Assembly (NCBI GenBank): GCA_001771575.1
Contig: MEUD01000001.1
Coordinates: 124,001-188,000, forward strand
DNA: 64,000 nucleotides
Reading direction: 5' to 3'
From: a candidate division WOR-1 bacterium RIFOXYB2_FULL_45_9
Lineage (GTDB): Bacteria > Margulisbacteria > WOR-1 > O2-12-FULL-45-9 > XYB2-FULL-48-7
This document shows positions 29,393-37,492 of the stretch, piece by piece. Under the pieces are notes generated by a model. It ran no database searches. It had not been told where the DNA came from and saw only the letters and a program-made list of their open reading frames with translations. The translations under genes and the position numbers were made by a program. Each line of letters opens with the position of its first letter. Position 1 is the first letter of the stretch.

Positions 29393-30934
29393 TTAGTCGA
29401 GCCCCTTGGCCTGGTTTTGTGCCTGGAGAAAGATCATCCGATTGATCGCCGCGACGTATGCTTTGGCGCTGGCTAAAATGATATCGGTCGAGGCGCCGTG
29501 CCCCACATAGACCTGTTCGCCTTCTTTTAACCTGACGGTCACTTCCCCCTGGGCATCAGTCCCGCCGGTAATCGCCTGGATGATGTAATCGACCAGGTTT
29601 GGTTTAAGTCTGGTTATTTTATCGATCGCCCGGTAGACCGCGTCGACCGGACCGGCCCCTTCGGCGGTCTCAACAGTCGTGCTGTTCTTATATTGAAGCT
29701 TGACCTTGGCGCTTGGTTTCCGCTCCGTGCCGGAGCAGACCTCGATCAACTCGATCTTGAAAGTTTCAGGGACAATGTTGATCTCTTCGGAGACGATCGC
29801 CGCGAGGTCCGCTTCTCCGACCTCTTTCTTCATGTCGGCCAATTGTTTGAAGCTGGTAAAGGCTTTTTCCAGGTTATCTTCGGTCAGATTATAGCCCATT
29901 TCTTTTAATTTGTCGGCGAAAGCGTTTCGGCCGGAGTGTTTTCCCAGGACCAAGCGGCTTTCGGTCAGTCCGATGTCTTCGGGGAGCATGATCTCGTAGG
30001 TTAGTTTGTCCCGGAGCATACCCGCCTGGTGGATCCCGGATTCATGGGCGAAAGCGTTGGCGCCGACGATCGCTTTATTGGGCTGGACCAGAAGACCGGT
30101 CAAATTGCTGACCATCCGGCTGGTCCGATAGATCTCTTTGGTGTTGATGCCGGTCGAGCAGTCAAAATAATCGCGCCGCGTTTTTAGGGTCATGACGACC
30201 TCTTCGAGCGAAGCGTTACCCGCCCGCTCGCCAATTCCGTTGATCGTGCACTCCACCTGATTGGCCCCGGCTTTGATCGCCGCCAAGGAATTGACCGCCG
30301 CCATTCCCAGGTCATTATGGCAATGGACCGAGATGGTGACATTATTCGTCTTGATCTGCGGGACATTGGCAATAACGTTCTCGATCAATTTGCCGAATTC
30401 CCAGGGGGTATTGTAGCCGACAGTGTCGGGGATGTTGATGGTCGAAGCGCCCGCCTCAATGGCGGCGGCGACGACTTTATAAAGGAACGCCGGTTCCGAG
30501 CGGCCGGCATCCTCGGCTGAAAATTCAATATCATTACAGAGCGATTTCGCGTAGGCGACCATTTCTTTGGTAGTCGCCAGGACCTGAACTGGTGTCATGC
30601 GAAGTTTCTTTTCCATATGGATGGGAGAGGTCGCCAGAAAAACGTGGATCCGCGGCCGATCAGAATATTTGATCGCTTCCCAGGCGCTTTTTATGTCCTC
30701 TTTTTTGGCCCGGGCAAGACTGCAAATGATCGGGCCTTTGATCTGTTGGGCGATCTGCTTGATCGAGTCAAAATCGCCGGGGGAGGCGATGGCAAAACCG
30801 GCTTCAATGGCGTCAACTCCAAGCTTGGCGAGCTGGCGGGCGATATCAAGTTTTTCTTCCGGATTAAGAGAGGCTCCGGGGCATTGTTCTCCGTCGCGCA
30901 AGGTGGTATCGAAAATCTTGATCTGCCTGGTCAT
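29393..30934 (-). CDS. leuA: 2-isopropylmalate synthase
   Basis: 513 residues. [28 protein letters not shown] and NGIGERAGNA are the catalytic and metal-site motifs. The C-terminal leucine-binding regulatory domain (about 385-505) is complete. It condenses acetyl-CoA with 2-oxoisovalerate, the first step to leucine. Shine-Dalgarno AGGAGC lies upstream, preceded by a perfect 30-bp palindrome. Other leu genes are not adjacent. Confidence 0.93.
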   Translation of the reverse strand: MTRQIKIFDTTLRDGEQCPGASLNPEEKLDIARQLAKLGVDAIEAGFAIASPGDFDSIKQIAQQIKGPIICSLARAKKEDIKSAWEAIKYSDRPRIHVFLATSPIHMEKKLRMTPVQVLATTKEMVAYAKSLCNDIEFSAEDAGRSEPAFLYKVVAAAIEAGASTINIPDTVGYNTPWEFGKLIENVIANVPQIKTNNVTISVHCHNDLGMAAVNSLAAIKAGANQVECTINGIGERAGNASLEEVVMTLKTRRDYFDCSTGINTKEIYRTSRMVSNLTGLLVQPNKAIVGANAFAHESGIHQAGMLRDKLTYEIMLPEDIGLTESRLVLGKHSGRNAFADKLKEMGYNLTEDNLEKAFTSFKQLADMKKEVGEADLAAIVSEEINIVPETFKIELIEVCSGTERKPSAKVKLQYKNSTTVETAEGAGPVDAVYRAIDKITRLKPNLVDYIIQAITGGTDAQGEVTVRLKEGEQVYVGHGASTDIILASAKAYVAAINRMIFLQAQNQAKGLD

Positions 30935-30951
30935 TTTACATCAGCTCCTAG

Positions 30952-30981
30952 TTTAACCGTGCAATTAATTGCACGGTTAAA
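30952..30981. promoter_or_regulatory. Perfect 30-bp palindrome in the leuA leader
   Basis: Arms TTTAACCGTGCAATT and its exact complement meet with no spacer, 17 bp upstream of the leuA start and between its -10 and Shine-Dalgarno. Candidate operator for a dimeric regulator, or a 5' hairpin in the leuA mRNA. There is no U-run on the leuA side, so it is not an obvious terminator. Confidence 0.65.
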
Positions 30982-31005
30982 AATGATCATTTTGTTGAAT
31001 ATTTA

Positions 31006-31014
31006 ATTTTAACA
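31006..31014 (-). promoter_or_regulatory. Extended -10 for leuA
   Basis: Reverse-strand TGTTAAAAT, placing the start near 30999, about 18 nt upstream of the palindrome. It overlaps the -35 region of the divergent pfkA promoter. Confidence 0.5.
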
Positions 31015-31036
31015 TAACGGTTAAATGATGTATACT
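31008..31036 (+). promoter_or_regulatory. Promoter for pfkA
   Basis: Weak TTTAAC, 17-nt spacer, TATACT. A short leader follows with Shine-Dalgarno GAGGGG before the ATG at 31059. Confidence 0.5.
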
Positions 31037-31058
31037 ATTGCCGAAAGAGGGGATTAAC

Positions 31059-32036
31059 ATGGCGAAAAAATTAAACACGATTGGGGTTATCACGACCGGC
31101 GGCGACGCTCCAGGGATGAATCCGGCGATCAGAGCGGTGGTCAGGACGGCCGCTTTTTACGGAGTTAAAACATACGGCGTGGAAAAGGGGTGGTTTGGGG
31201 CGATCAATGATCATATCCGAGAGCTGACCGCCCATTCGGTCAGCGGGATAATTCATCATGGCGGAACTTTCCTTCATACCAAACGGTGCCCTGAATTCAA
31301 AGATAAAAATAATCGCCAAAAGGCCCTGGCCAATTTTAAGAAGTACGGGATCGAAGGGATGGTTGTGATCGGTGGTGACGGTTCCATGAGGGCGTCAATG
31401 GCTTTAATTGATGATTTTAAGTTCCCGATCAACGTTGTGCCGGCCTCGATCGACAACGATATCCCCGGGACCGATTTTACGATCGGCTTTGATACCGCGG
31501 TCAATACCGCGATGGAAGCAATCGATAAGATCCGCGACACCGCCGACTCGCACGAGCGTCTTTTTGTCATTGAGGTCATGGGTCGCCACAACGGGTTTAT
31601 CGCCGCCGACGTGGCGCTGGTCTGCGGCGCCGAGATCGTTATCATTCCGGAAGTGAAGCACAATATTGACGCGATCGCGGCTAAGATTAGCAAAGGACGC
31701 CAGCGAGGGAAAGAGAGCTTTATCGTTGTCGTTGCTGAAGGCGCGGAATCGGGTGTTTCTGTCAGGGACAAGTTGGCCAAACGTCTGCCGGATATGGACA
31801 TTAGGGTTTCGGTCCTGGGCCATATTCAGCGAGGGGGATCGCCGAGCGCGTTTTCCAGGGAGTTGGCCGGTAAATTAGGCGCGACCGCGGCCGAGCTGTT
31901 GATCAATGGTAAATACGGCCAGCTGGTCGGGACCAAGTCCGATAAGGTTTGTCCGGTTCCGCTGAACAAAGTTAACCGCCTGGTCAAGAAAGTTGAGATG
32001 GAACAGCTCCGGATCGCAGAAATGCTGTCGTCGTAA
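31059..32036 (+). CDS. pfkA: ATP-dependent 6-phosphofructokinase
   Basis: 325 residues from the ATG at 31059 (GAGGGG upstream; the track start at 31038 is a TTG overlapping the leader). ITTGGDAPGMN at the N-terminus, GGDGS (105-109) with the glycine that marks ATP use, PASIDND (128-134) and IEVMGRHNG. It commits fructose 6-phosphate to glycolysis. A second PFK with PPi-type residues lies 0.7 kb downstream on the other strand. Confidence 0.93.
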   Translation: MAKKLNTIGVITTGGDAPGMNPAIRAVVRTAAFYGVKTYGVEKGWFGAINDHIRELTAHSVSGIIHHGGTFLHTKRCPEFKDKNNRQKALANFKKYGIEGMVVIGGDGSMRASMALIDDFKFPINVVPASIDNDIPGTDFTIGFDTAVNTAMEAIDKIRDTADSHERLFVIEVMGRHNGFIAADVALVCGAEIVIIPEVKHNIDAIAAKISKGRQRGKESFIVVVAEGAESGVSVRDKLAKRLPDMDIRVSVLGHIQRGGSPSAFSRELAGKLGATAAELLINGKYGQLVGTKSDKVCPVPLNKVNRLVKKVEMEQLRIAEMLSS

Positions 32037-32085
32037 TTTGCAAACCGCTTGAAATATTCTTCGGTTGTTGCCGATGATTTAATTG

Positions 32086-32748
32086 ATGATCTTCAATAAA
32101 ATCGGACAAAAAGCCTATCGGGTCGGACTCCTGACTTGCGGGATCATGTCGGTGGCCGGTTGCGTGAAACAACCGACAAAATATGATCTTATTGTTAATG
32201 AAATTAACGCGTTGATCCCACAACGGCCGGTGTCGGTTGTCGCCGATTACAGGACCGGCGATTGCCGCGGCTACTATTCAACCAGCAGCCACCAGGTTGT
32301 AATCGAGGGGGGCGTTCGGGCCAACGGTCCGGATACGATCGTTCATGAGATGGGCCATGCTGTCTTTAGGGTCCTGACCCATTTCGATCCGCGGACTGGC
32401 AGGTCGCAAGATGAACTTTGGAGGAAGATATACGCTTTTTCCCTGACCGCCAACAACTTCGAACTGGTCAGAGATTCAAGGTACAGAGGCGAGCTCAAGA
32501 TCTGTTACGGCCGGATCGAAAGGAATAAGATCGGCCATCCGTGGGAGAACGAAAGCGAATTGTTTGCCAGCTCGTTTATGGTTTATCGTCAGTATCCCGA
32601 TGAATTTGTTGAAAAGATCACTGCTCGCGAGGCAAGCCGTGAGAACCGCGCGTTTGGCCGTTTGGTTTTTGTTTATTTAAGGGATAAAGTATTTAACGGA
32701 CGGACCTTCTCCAAAACAGATCCGTTTAAACATGATAAGATCGATTAA
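32086..32748 (+). CDS. HExxH metallopeptidase-like lipoprotein
   Basis: 220 residues from the ATG at 32086. The signal peptide ends in lipobox SVAGC (Cys26). HEMGH (87-91) is a zinc-binding HExxH motif, with glutamates at ENESE (154-158) placed for a third ligand, and FASSFMVYRQYPDEF after it. The spacing recalls the anthrax-lethal-factor-like / Pro-Pro endopeptidase (M34) group, but that is a guess. Predicted membrane-anchored and extracytoplasmic. No clear promoter or Shine-Dalgarno. Overlaps the convergent PPi-type PFK gene by 4 nt. Confidence 0.75.
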   Translation: MIFNKIGQKAYRVGLLTCGIMSVAGCVKQPTKYDLIVNEINALIPQRPVSVVADYRTGDCRGYYSTSSHQVVIEGGVRANGPDTIVHEMGHAVFRVLTHFDPRTGRSQDELWRKIYAFSLTANNFELVRDSRYRGELKICYGRIERNKIGHPWENESELFASSFMVYRQYPDEFVEKITAREASRENRAFGRLVFVYLRDKVFNGRTFSKTDPFKHDKID

Positions 32749-33953
32749 TAATAATCGACCGCGTTCCGCATTTTGAATAATTGGTGGTCTTGAGGGACGA
32801 ACCGTCCACCCCTGACTTCTAATAAATTGCGGGAGACGATCTGATCGCTTTCCATCCCAGGATAAACCCCGAACTTTCCTTCCAGCATAAAGCCGAAGAT
32901 CGCGTCGCCGTAGCGCAGGCCGAGGATACGGTCCATGACGTGGGCGACGCCGCCGCGGATGGCGTGGCCGCAGTTCTGATAGCGATATTCAAACCCTTTG
33001 GTGTGCTTTTCCAGGATGGAGTGGACATATTCGCCTATCCCGCCAAGCTGTTCGTTGCCAAAGGAGTCTTTTTTCTTCGGCATTTCGTGCCGGGCTTTGA
33101 CCATGGCGTATTTTGGGTCGGCGATCACAGTTTCCAGCATTTTCTGGTGTTTTTGATTGATGGCGTCCGGGTAGCGGGTATCGAATAGCCGTGCCCCTTC
33201 GGAGACGACGACGATGCAGTGCTGTTTCTTGGCGATCGATTTTTCCACCTGTTTAATGACTGTTTCCATATCAAGCACCTCTTCCGGGAGGAGGGTGACT
33301 TCGGCTCCGCCGGCGATTCCGGCCCAGAGGGCGACCCAACCGGCGTGCCGGCCCATGACTTCAATGACGAAACAGCGGTTGTGCGATTCGGCGGTCGTCC
33401 GGCAGTTTTCGATAAAGTGGACCGATTCTTCGACCGATGATTCAAAGCCATAGGTCATCTCGGTCCCAAAAACGTCGTTATCCATTGTTTTGGGTGCGCC
33501 AAACATCGGGAAGGAGTATTGCTGGCCTAGCTTTCCGGCCGCGCCAAGGGTGTCATCGCCGCCTAAAACGACCAAGCAATCGAGACCGAGCTTTTTGATA
33601 TTGGCCATGGCCGTTTCCGGCATTTTGGCTTCGAGGTTTGCTTTGGAAAAGATGTTGGTGCGGGACGACCTCAGAATGGTCCCGGCAACGCTGAACGATT
33701 CTTCAATATCAATGAGGTCCAGCGGTTTGATAATCTTATTAAGCTCTTTTTCCGGGTCGCGAGTGAGCGCTTTCCACCCTTCGAGCAGACCGACCAGTTC
33801 CATTTTCTCACCGGCCGGAAGGGTTTGGTTGGCCTGGCTGATCCGCCGCAGGAGGCCGACAATGACCGCGTTGTGTCCCGCGCAGTCGCCCCCGCCGGTC
33901 AAAATCCCAATCTTCTTAATATTGATTTCTTTTCCCTGATATTTTACTTTCAT
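32745..33953 (-). CDS. 6-phosphofructokinase, probably PPi-dependent
   Basis: 402 residues, longer than PfkA. Phosphofructokinase fold with LTGGGDCAGHN and MGRHAGWVAL. The diagnostic positions read GGDDT (131-135), Asp where ATP enzymes have Gly, and PKTMDND (154-160), Lys where ATP enzymes usually have another residue. Both are the known markers of PPi use. It would interconvert fructose 6-phosphate and fructose 1,6-bisphosphate reversibly with pyrophosphate. Shine-Dalgarno AAAGGAA; 17 nt after fbaA, so the two form a fructose bisphosphate operon. Confidence 0.87.
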   Translation of the reverse strand: MKVKYQGKEINIKKIGILTGGGDCAGHNAVIVGLLRRISQANQTLPAGEKMELVGLLEGWKALTRDPEKELNKIIKPLDLIDIEESFSVAGTILRSSRTNIFSKANLEAKMPETAMANIKKLGLDCLVVLGGDDTLGAAGKLGQQYSFPMFGAPKTMDNDVFGTEMTYGFESSVEESVHFIENCRTTAESHNRCFVIEVMGRHAGWVALWAGIAGGAEVTLLPEEVLDMETVIKQVEKSIAKKQHCIVVVSEGARLFDTRYPDAINQKHQKMLETVIADPKYAMVKARHEMPKKKDSFGNEQLGGIGEYVHSILEKHTKGFEYRYQNCGHAIRGGVAHVMDRILGLRYGDAIFGFMLEGKFGVYPGMESDQIVSRNLLEVRGGRFVPQDHQLFKMRNAVDYY

Positions 33954-33970
33954 GTGACTGCGTTCCTTTC

Positions 33971-34951
33971 TTAAGCTTTACCCGCCGACCCCAACACATT
34001 GGTGTTCTTGGCGACGATCAGCTTCTTCAGTTCTTCGCGCGCCGGTCCCAGGTATTTCCGCGGGTCGAATTCGGAAGGGCTTTCGGCGAAAACCTTTCTG
34101 ATCATCGCGGTCATAACGAGGCGGCCATCGCTGTCGATGTTGATCTTGCAAACTGCTGACTTGGCCGCTTTGCGAAGCTGGTCTTCGGGGATGCCGACCG
34201 CGTTATCCATCTTGCCGCCGAATTTGTTGATCATGGCGACATATTCCTGAACGACGGAAGAAGCGCCGTGCAGGACGATCGGAAAACCGGGTAAGCGTTT
34301 TTCACATTCTTCTAAAATATCAAAGCGGAGCGGGGGGACCGATTCACCCGGTTTGACCTTGAACTTATAAGCGCCGTGGGAGGTACCGATCGAGATCGCC
34401 AGCGAATCGACGCCGGTCCGTTTCACAAAATCTTCGACTTGGGCGGGGTCGGTGTAGGTGTGATGTTCCGCTTTAACGTCGTCTTCAATTCCGGCCAGGA
34501 CCCCGAGCTCGCCTTCGACCGTAACGTCGAACTGATGAGCGTAGTCGACAACTTGTTTGGTCAGCTTGATGTTGTCTTCATAAGTGTGGCTTGAGCCGTC
34601 GATCATGACCGAAGAAAAACCGTAGTCAATGCATGATTTGCATAGTTCAAAAGTGTCTCCGTGGTCAAGGTGGAGGCAGATCGGAATATTGCTCTTCAGG
34701 TCCTTTCGGCACATTTCAACCGCTCCCTGGGCCATGTAGCGGAGGAGTGTCTGGTTGGCGTATTTCCTGGCCCCGCTGCTGACCTGGATAATAACCGGGG
34801 AATTGCTCTCCGCACAGCCGCCGATGATCGCCTGGAGCTGTTCCATATTATTAAAATTATAAGCGGGGACGGCGTACTTTCCCTCCATCGCTTTTTTGAA
34901 CATTTCTTTGCTGTTGACCAATCCTAATTCTTCATATAAACGCTTTGCCAT
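33971..34951 (-). CDS. fbaA: Fructose-bisphosphate aldolase, class II
   Basis: 326 residues. The zinc-binding HLDHGDTFELCKS and IDGSSHTYEDNI, GVLAGIEDD and VLHGASSV are typical of the class II family. Splits fructose 1,6-bisphosphate. Shine-Dalgarno AAGGGG 9 nt upstream. First gene of a two-gene unit with the PPi-type PFK. Confidence 0.92.
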   Translation of the reverse strand: MAKRLYEELGLVNSKEMFKKAMEGKYAVPAYNFNNMEQLQAIIGGCAESNSPVIIQVSSGARKYANQTLLRYMAQGAVEMCRKDLKSNIPICLHLDHGDTFELCKSCIDYGFSSVMIDGSSHTYEDNIKLTKQVVDYAHQFDVTVEGELGVLAGIEDDVKAEHHTYTDPAQVEDFVKRTGVDSLAISIGTSHGAYKFKVKPGESVPPLRFDILEECEKRLPGFPIVLHGASSVVQEYVAMINKFGGKMDNAVGIPEDQLRKAAKSAVCKINIDSDGRLVMTAMIRKVFAESPSEFDPRKYLGPAREELKKLIVAKNTNVLGSAGKA

Positions 34952-34968
34952 AATAAAAATCCCCTTTC

Positions 34969-34983
34969 GTTAACTTTGTTAAC
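34969..34983. promoter_or_regulatory. GTTAAC repeat in the fbaA leader
   Basis: GTTAAC, 3 nt, GTTAAC: each half is itself palindromic. It sits just downstream of the predicted fbaA transcription start. Candidate operator. Confidence 0.45.
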
Positions 34984-34996
34984 ATTATGATGGTTT

Positions 34997-35005
34997 ATTT
35001 TAGCA
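34997..35005 (-). promoter_or_regulatory. Extended -10 for fbaA
   Basis: Reverse-strand TGCTAAAAT; predicted start near 34990. No strong -35 at 17 nt. Confidence 0.55.
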
Positions 35006-35079
35006 TAAGTGATGAAATTGAGCCAGATTCTTGATCATTGCTCGTGAAATTCAGGCGGAGAAAGATCGATAAAAAGTTA

Positions 35080-35994
35080 ATGGCACCTGTAACAACAAAT
35101 TCGATCGCGTTTATCAGGCCCAGGACTTTTCTGGGGGCTGTTCGTTTGACGGGAGCGGATAAGTTAGCCGTTCCGGGCAAGTACCTGGCCTCGGCCCGGA
35201 ACGGTTTCTTGCGGCTAAAAGAGCTTCAGCCAAATACGAAATTGGGGGATCGGCCTATATTTCTCTGCTCCAACCATGGAGAAGCGTTCGGCCAGCTCGC
35301 TTTCGCGTATTTGGCCGGCAAATTGAAGCCAGGATCGGCCTTGCTTCATTTTGACGCTCATCATGATCTGATGGGACTTACCAGGATCAAGCCGTTTCCT
35401 TCTGATCCTCAAGCCGCGCTGGCCGCTTCTTACGATGACGCCGGTTTTATTCACCCTCTTTTTTTTCATGGGTTGGTTTCTCGCTATCTTTGGGTTTTAC
35501 CTCAGGGGGTTGATAGAGTAAATATGGACCAATATCTGAAATATTTTGCCGGTTTGCCTCATAATCCTTTTCCGATCACCGCTGACTTGTTCCCTCCGAC
35601 AAGAGCCGGTTTTCCTTATCCGGTTAACAGGGAGGGATCAATTCCTTTGCCGTGCCGGCCAAAGCAGGCTGTAGTTTTGGAAGTAGTGCTGGCCGCGGAA
35701 TTGGAGGAAAGGACCCGCCGGCTTAAGGAAGAAATTGTTTTAGATTTCGATCTGGATTATTTTGGAAGCGTGAACTCGCAATTTGGCGATGAATTGGCTC
35801 CGGAGATCGCCGGGTTCTTTCCGAGCGATCCGCTTCTTGGGGTGAGCCAGTCCGTCCAATTATTAATGCGGTCGCGGATCAGGCCGGCGGCCTGTGTGAT
35901 GGCGATGTCGCCGGAGTATTTTTCCCGGCCGGAAAGGTTAAGTGACACGGCGGCCGTTTTAGCTCAAGGCTTGATGAATTTGGCTAATATTTAA
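35080..35994 (+). CDS. UPF0489 family protein
   Basis: 304 residues from the ATG at 35080. The frame stays open to a TTG at 35038, and no start has a good Shine-Dalgarno, so the N-terminus is uncertain. LLHFDAHHDLMG and EIVLDFDLDYF match the UPF0489 (C5orf22-like) family, whose Asp/His pattern recalls arginase-type metallohydrolases. Substrate unknown. It sits between fbaA and tpiA but on the other strand and overlaps tpiA tail to tail by 11 nt. Confidence 0.8.
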   Translation: MAPVTTNSIAFIRPRTFLGAVRLTGADKLAVPGKYLASARNGFLRLKELQPNTKLGDRPIFLCSNHGEAFGQLAFAYLAGKLKPGSALLHFDAHHDLMGLTRIKPFPSDPQAALAASYDDAGFIHPLFFHGLVSRYLWVLPQGVDRVNMDQYLKYFAGLPHNPFPITADLFPPTRAGFPYPVNREGSIPLPCRPKQAVVLEVVLAAELEERTRRLKEEIVLDFDLDYFGSVNSQFGDELAPEIAGFFPSDPLLGVSQSVQLLMRSRIRPAACVMAMSPEYFSRPERLSDTAAVLAQGLMNLANI

Positions 35995-36733
35995 CGATCT
36001 TGGCGAAATTGTCGGCTTTTAAGCTCGCGCCGCCGACCAGCCCGCCGTCAATATCAGCCTGGGACATCAGGATTTTGATGTTATCTGGGGTGACCGACCC
36101 GCCGTAAAGGATCCGGACTTCATCGGCCGTTGCCTGATCAAAAAGTTCAACGATCAGTTTGCGGATAAAGGCGTGGACTTCCTGGGCCTGTTCCGGCGAA
36201 GCGGTCTTGCCTGTTCCGATCGCCCAGACCGGTTCATAGGCGACGACTGTTTTGCCCATCTGTTCTTTCGGCAACCCATTTAAACTCCCTTTGATCTGGG
36301 TTTCAATGACCTGCAAGGTCTTATTTCCTTCGCGTTCCGCCAAAGTTTCCCCAACGCAAACGATAGGCAAAAGCCCATGTTTGTGAGCGGCATTAAGTTT
36401 CTTGTTGACTGTAGCGTCGGTTTCCCCGAAAAATTGCCGTCGTTCCGAATGGCCGATAATCACGTAAGTAGCGCCGACCGATTTCAGCATTCCGCCTGAA
36501 ACCTCGCCGGTAAAAGCCCCTTTGTCTTCCCAGAACATATCCTGGCCGCCGACCATGACGACCGAGTCGCGCAGGGTGTCGGCCACCTGGCTGATGGCGG
36601 TAAAGGGGGGGCAAACTAAAATATCCCGGTCGTTAACCTCCGCGACTAAATTTTTCAGATCGATTGCTAATTTGACTGATTCCTGGGAGATAGTGTTCAT
36701 TTTCCAGTTGCCGGCCAAGAGAGGTTTACGCAT
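35984..36733 (-). CDS. tpiA: Triosephosphate isomerase
   Basis: 249 residues. AGNWKMN (catalytic Lys), IIGHSERRQFFGE (catalytic His) and AYEPVWAIGTG (catalytic Glu) are intact. Interconverts dihydroxyacetone phosphate and glyceraldehyde 3-phosphate. Shine-Dalgarno GGAGC about 10 nt upstream. It has its own strong promoter with an inverted repeat in the leader. Confidence 0.95.
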   Translation of the reverse strand: MRKPLLAGNWKMNTISQESVKLAIDLKNLVAEVNDRDILVCPPFTAISQVADTLRDSVVMVGGQDMFWEDKGAFTGEVSGGMLKSVGATYVIIGHSERRQFFGETDATVNKKLNAAHKHGLLPIVCVGETLAEREGNKTLQVIETQIKGSLNGLPKEQMGKTVVAYEPVWAIGTGKTASPEQAQEVHAFIRKLIVELFDQATADEVRILYGGSVTPDNIKILMSQADIDGGLVGGASLKADNFAKIVKY

Positions 36734-36761
36734 GATTAATTGCTCCTATATTTATTTTTAA

Positions 36762-36779
36762 CCGAGAATTTATTCTCGG
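36762..36779. promoter_or_regulatory. Inverted repeat in the tpiA leader
   Basis: CCGAGAAT, 2 nt, ATTCTCGG, directly after the predicted tpiA transcription start. It is followed on the tpiA strand by TTAAA and AGGAGC, the same arrangement as downstream of the leuA palindrome. Confidence 0.55.
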
Positions 36780-36789
36780 GTTTTGTTCC

Positions 36790-36818
36790 ATTATATCCGA
36801 GAGTTAAAGGATTGTAAA
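36790..36818 (-). promoter_or_regulatory. Sigma-70-type promoter for tpiA
   Basis: On the reverse strand TTTACA, 17-nt spacer, TATAAT. Start expected near 36783. Confidence 0.75.
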
Positions 36819-36825
36819 ATGCTTG

Positions 36826-37455
36826 TTAATCAACGACCGCTTCGATCGGCAGGGGCGTATATCTTGTCGACCGCCCGGCCCCTTCGCTTTGGACCAGGTT
36901 TTTATTAACCAGCAGGGTTAATTCGATGTGGGCGGTTTTATGTGACACGTCAAACGCTTCCCGGTACTCCCGATTGGTGATACTGCCGTGCTCGGTGATG
37001 ATCTGCATCGACCGGAGCTGACGTTTGTTTAGTCCTTTGCCGGACCAGGGGGAAGCCAGGGCCCTGACTTCCTGCTCTTCGGCCGGCCGGGAGATGTTGG
37101 CGTCGCGGATATAGCAGATATCATCCGTTCGGTATGGTTTATCCTCTCCTTCTTGGACGTGCAGGACGACGATCTTTTTTTCGAAACGATCGACCACTTC
37201 CACGGTGACGTTGATGGGTGGCTGGCAGTGAGTTTTCGCGATGTTTTTTATCCAGTTGTCAAAATCTTCGCGGAGGGCGACGCCGAGGAGGTGTTTGCTT
37301 TTGTCGTCGAGACCGTAAATGATCTTCCCGCCGTCAGCGTTGGAGAAACCGACCAGTTCTCTGGCGATATCGTCCTCTGACGGGACATTTTTTTCAAATT
37401 CTACCGACGGGCCTTCTCCCTGGATCAAGAGTCTTAGAATATCTTCCCAGGTCAT
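36826..37455 (-). CDS. AlbA_2 (Schlafen-like) domain transcriptional regulator
   Basis: 209 residues from the ATG at 37455. The track start at 37473 would fall inside the promoter. N-terminal AlbA_2 domain (about 1-125): VEFEKNVPSEDDIARELVGFSNADGGKIIYGL and a YIRDANISRPA strand are typical. The C-terminal part (about 140-200) is a winged helix (ITNREYREAFDVSHKTAHIELTLL). Probably a DNA- or RNA-binding regulator; target unknown. It diverges from comF with only 36 bp between start codons. Confidence 0.85.
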   Translation of the reverse strand: MTWEDILRLLIQGEGPSVEFEKNVPSEDDIARELVGFSNADGGKIIYGLDDKSKHLLGVALREDFDNWIKNIAKTHCQPPINVTVEVVDRFEKKIVVLHVQEGEDKPYRTDDICYIRDANISRPAEEQEVRALASPWSGKGLNKRQLRSMQIITEHGSITNREYREAFDVSHKTAHIELTLLVNKNLVQSEGAGRSTRYTPLPIEAVVD

Positions 37456-37463
37456 GGTAGAGC

Positions 37464-37492
37464 ATAATACCATATGTTATAATCGCAAGCAA
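37464..37492 (-). promoter_or_regulatory. Sigma-70-type promoter, leaderless AlbA_2 gene
   Basis: On the reverse strand TTGCTT, 17-nt spacer, TATTAT with upstream TGG, ending 8 nt before the ATG at 37455. The -35 overlaps the start codon of comF. Confidence 0.65.
37475..37483 (+). promoter_or_regulatory. Extended -10, near-leaderless comF
   Basis: TGTTATAAT ends 8 nt before the comF ATG at 37492. It lies inside the spacer of the opposing AlbA_2 promoter, so the two polymerase sites must exclude each other. Confidence 0.65.

Noticed and set aside
32049-32083. CCGATG upstream of the metallopeptidase as a fourth sigma-28 site
   Set aside because: No CAAGTT or TAAA-type element at the right distance and one mismatch in the -10; much weaker than the three right-end sites.
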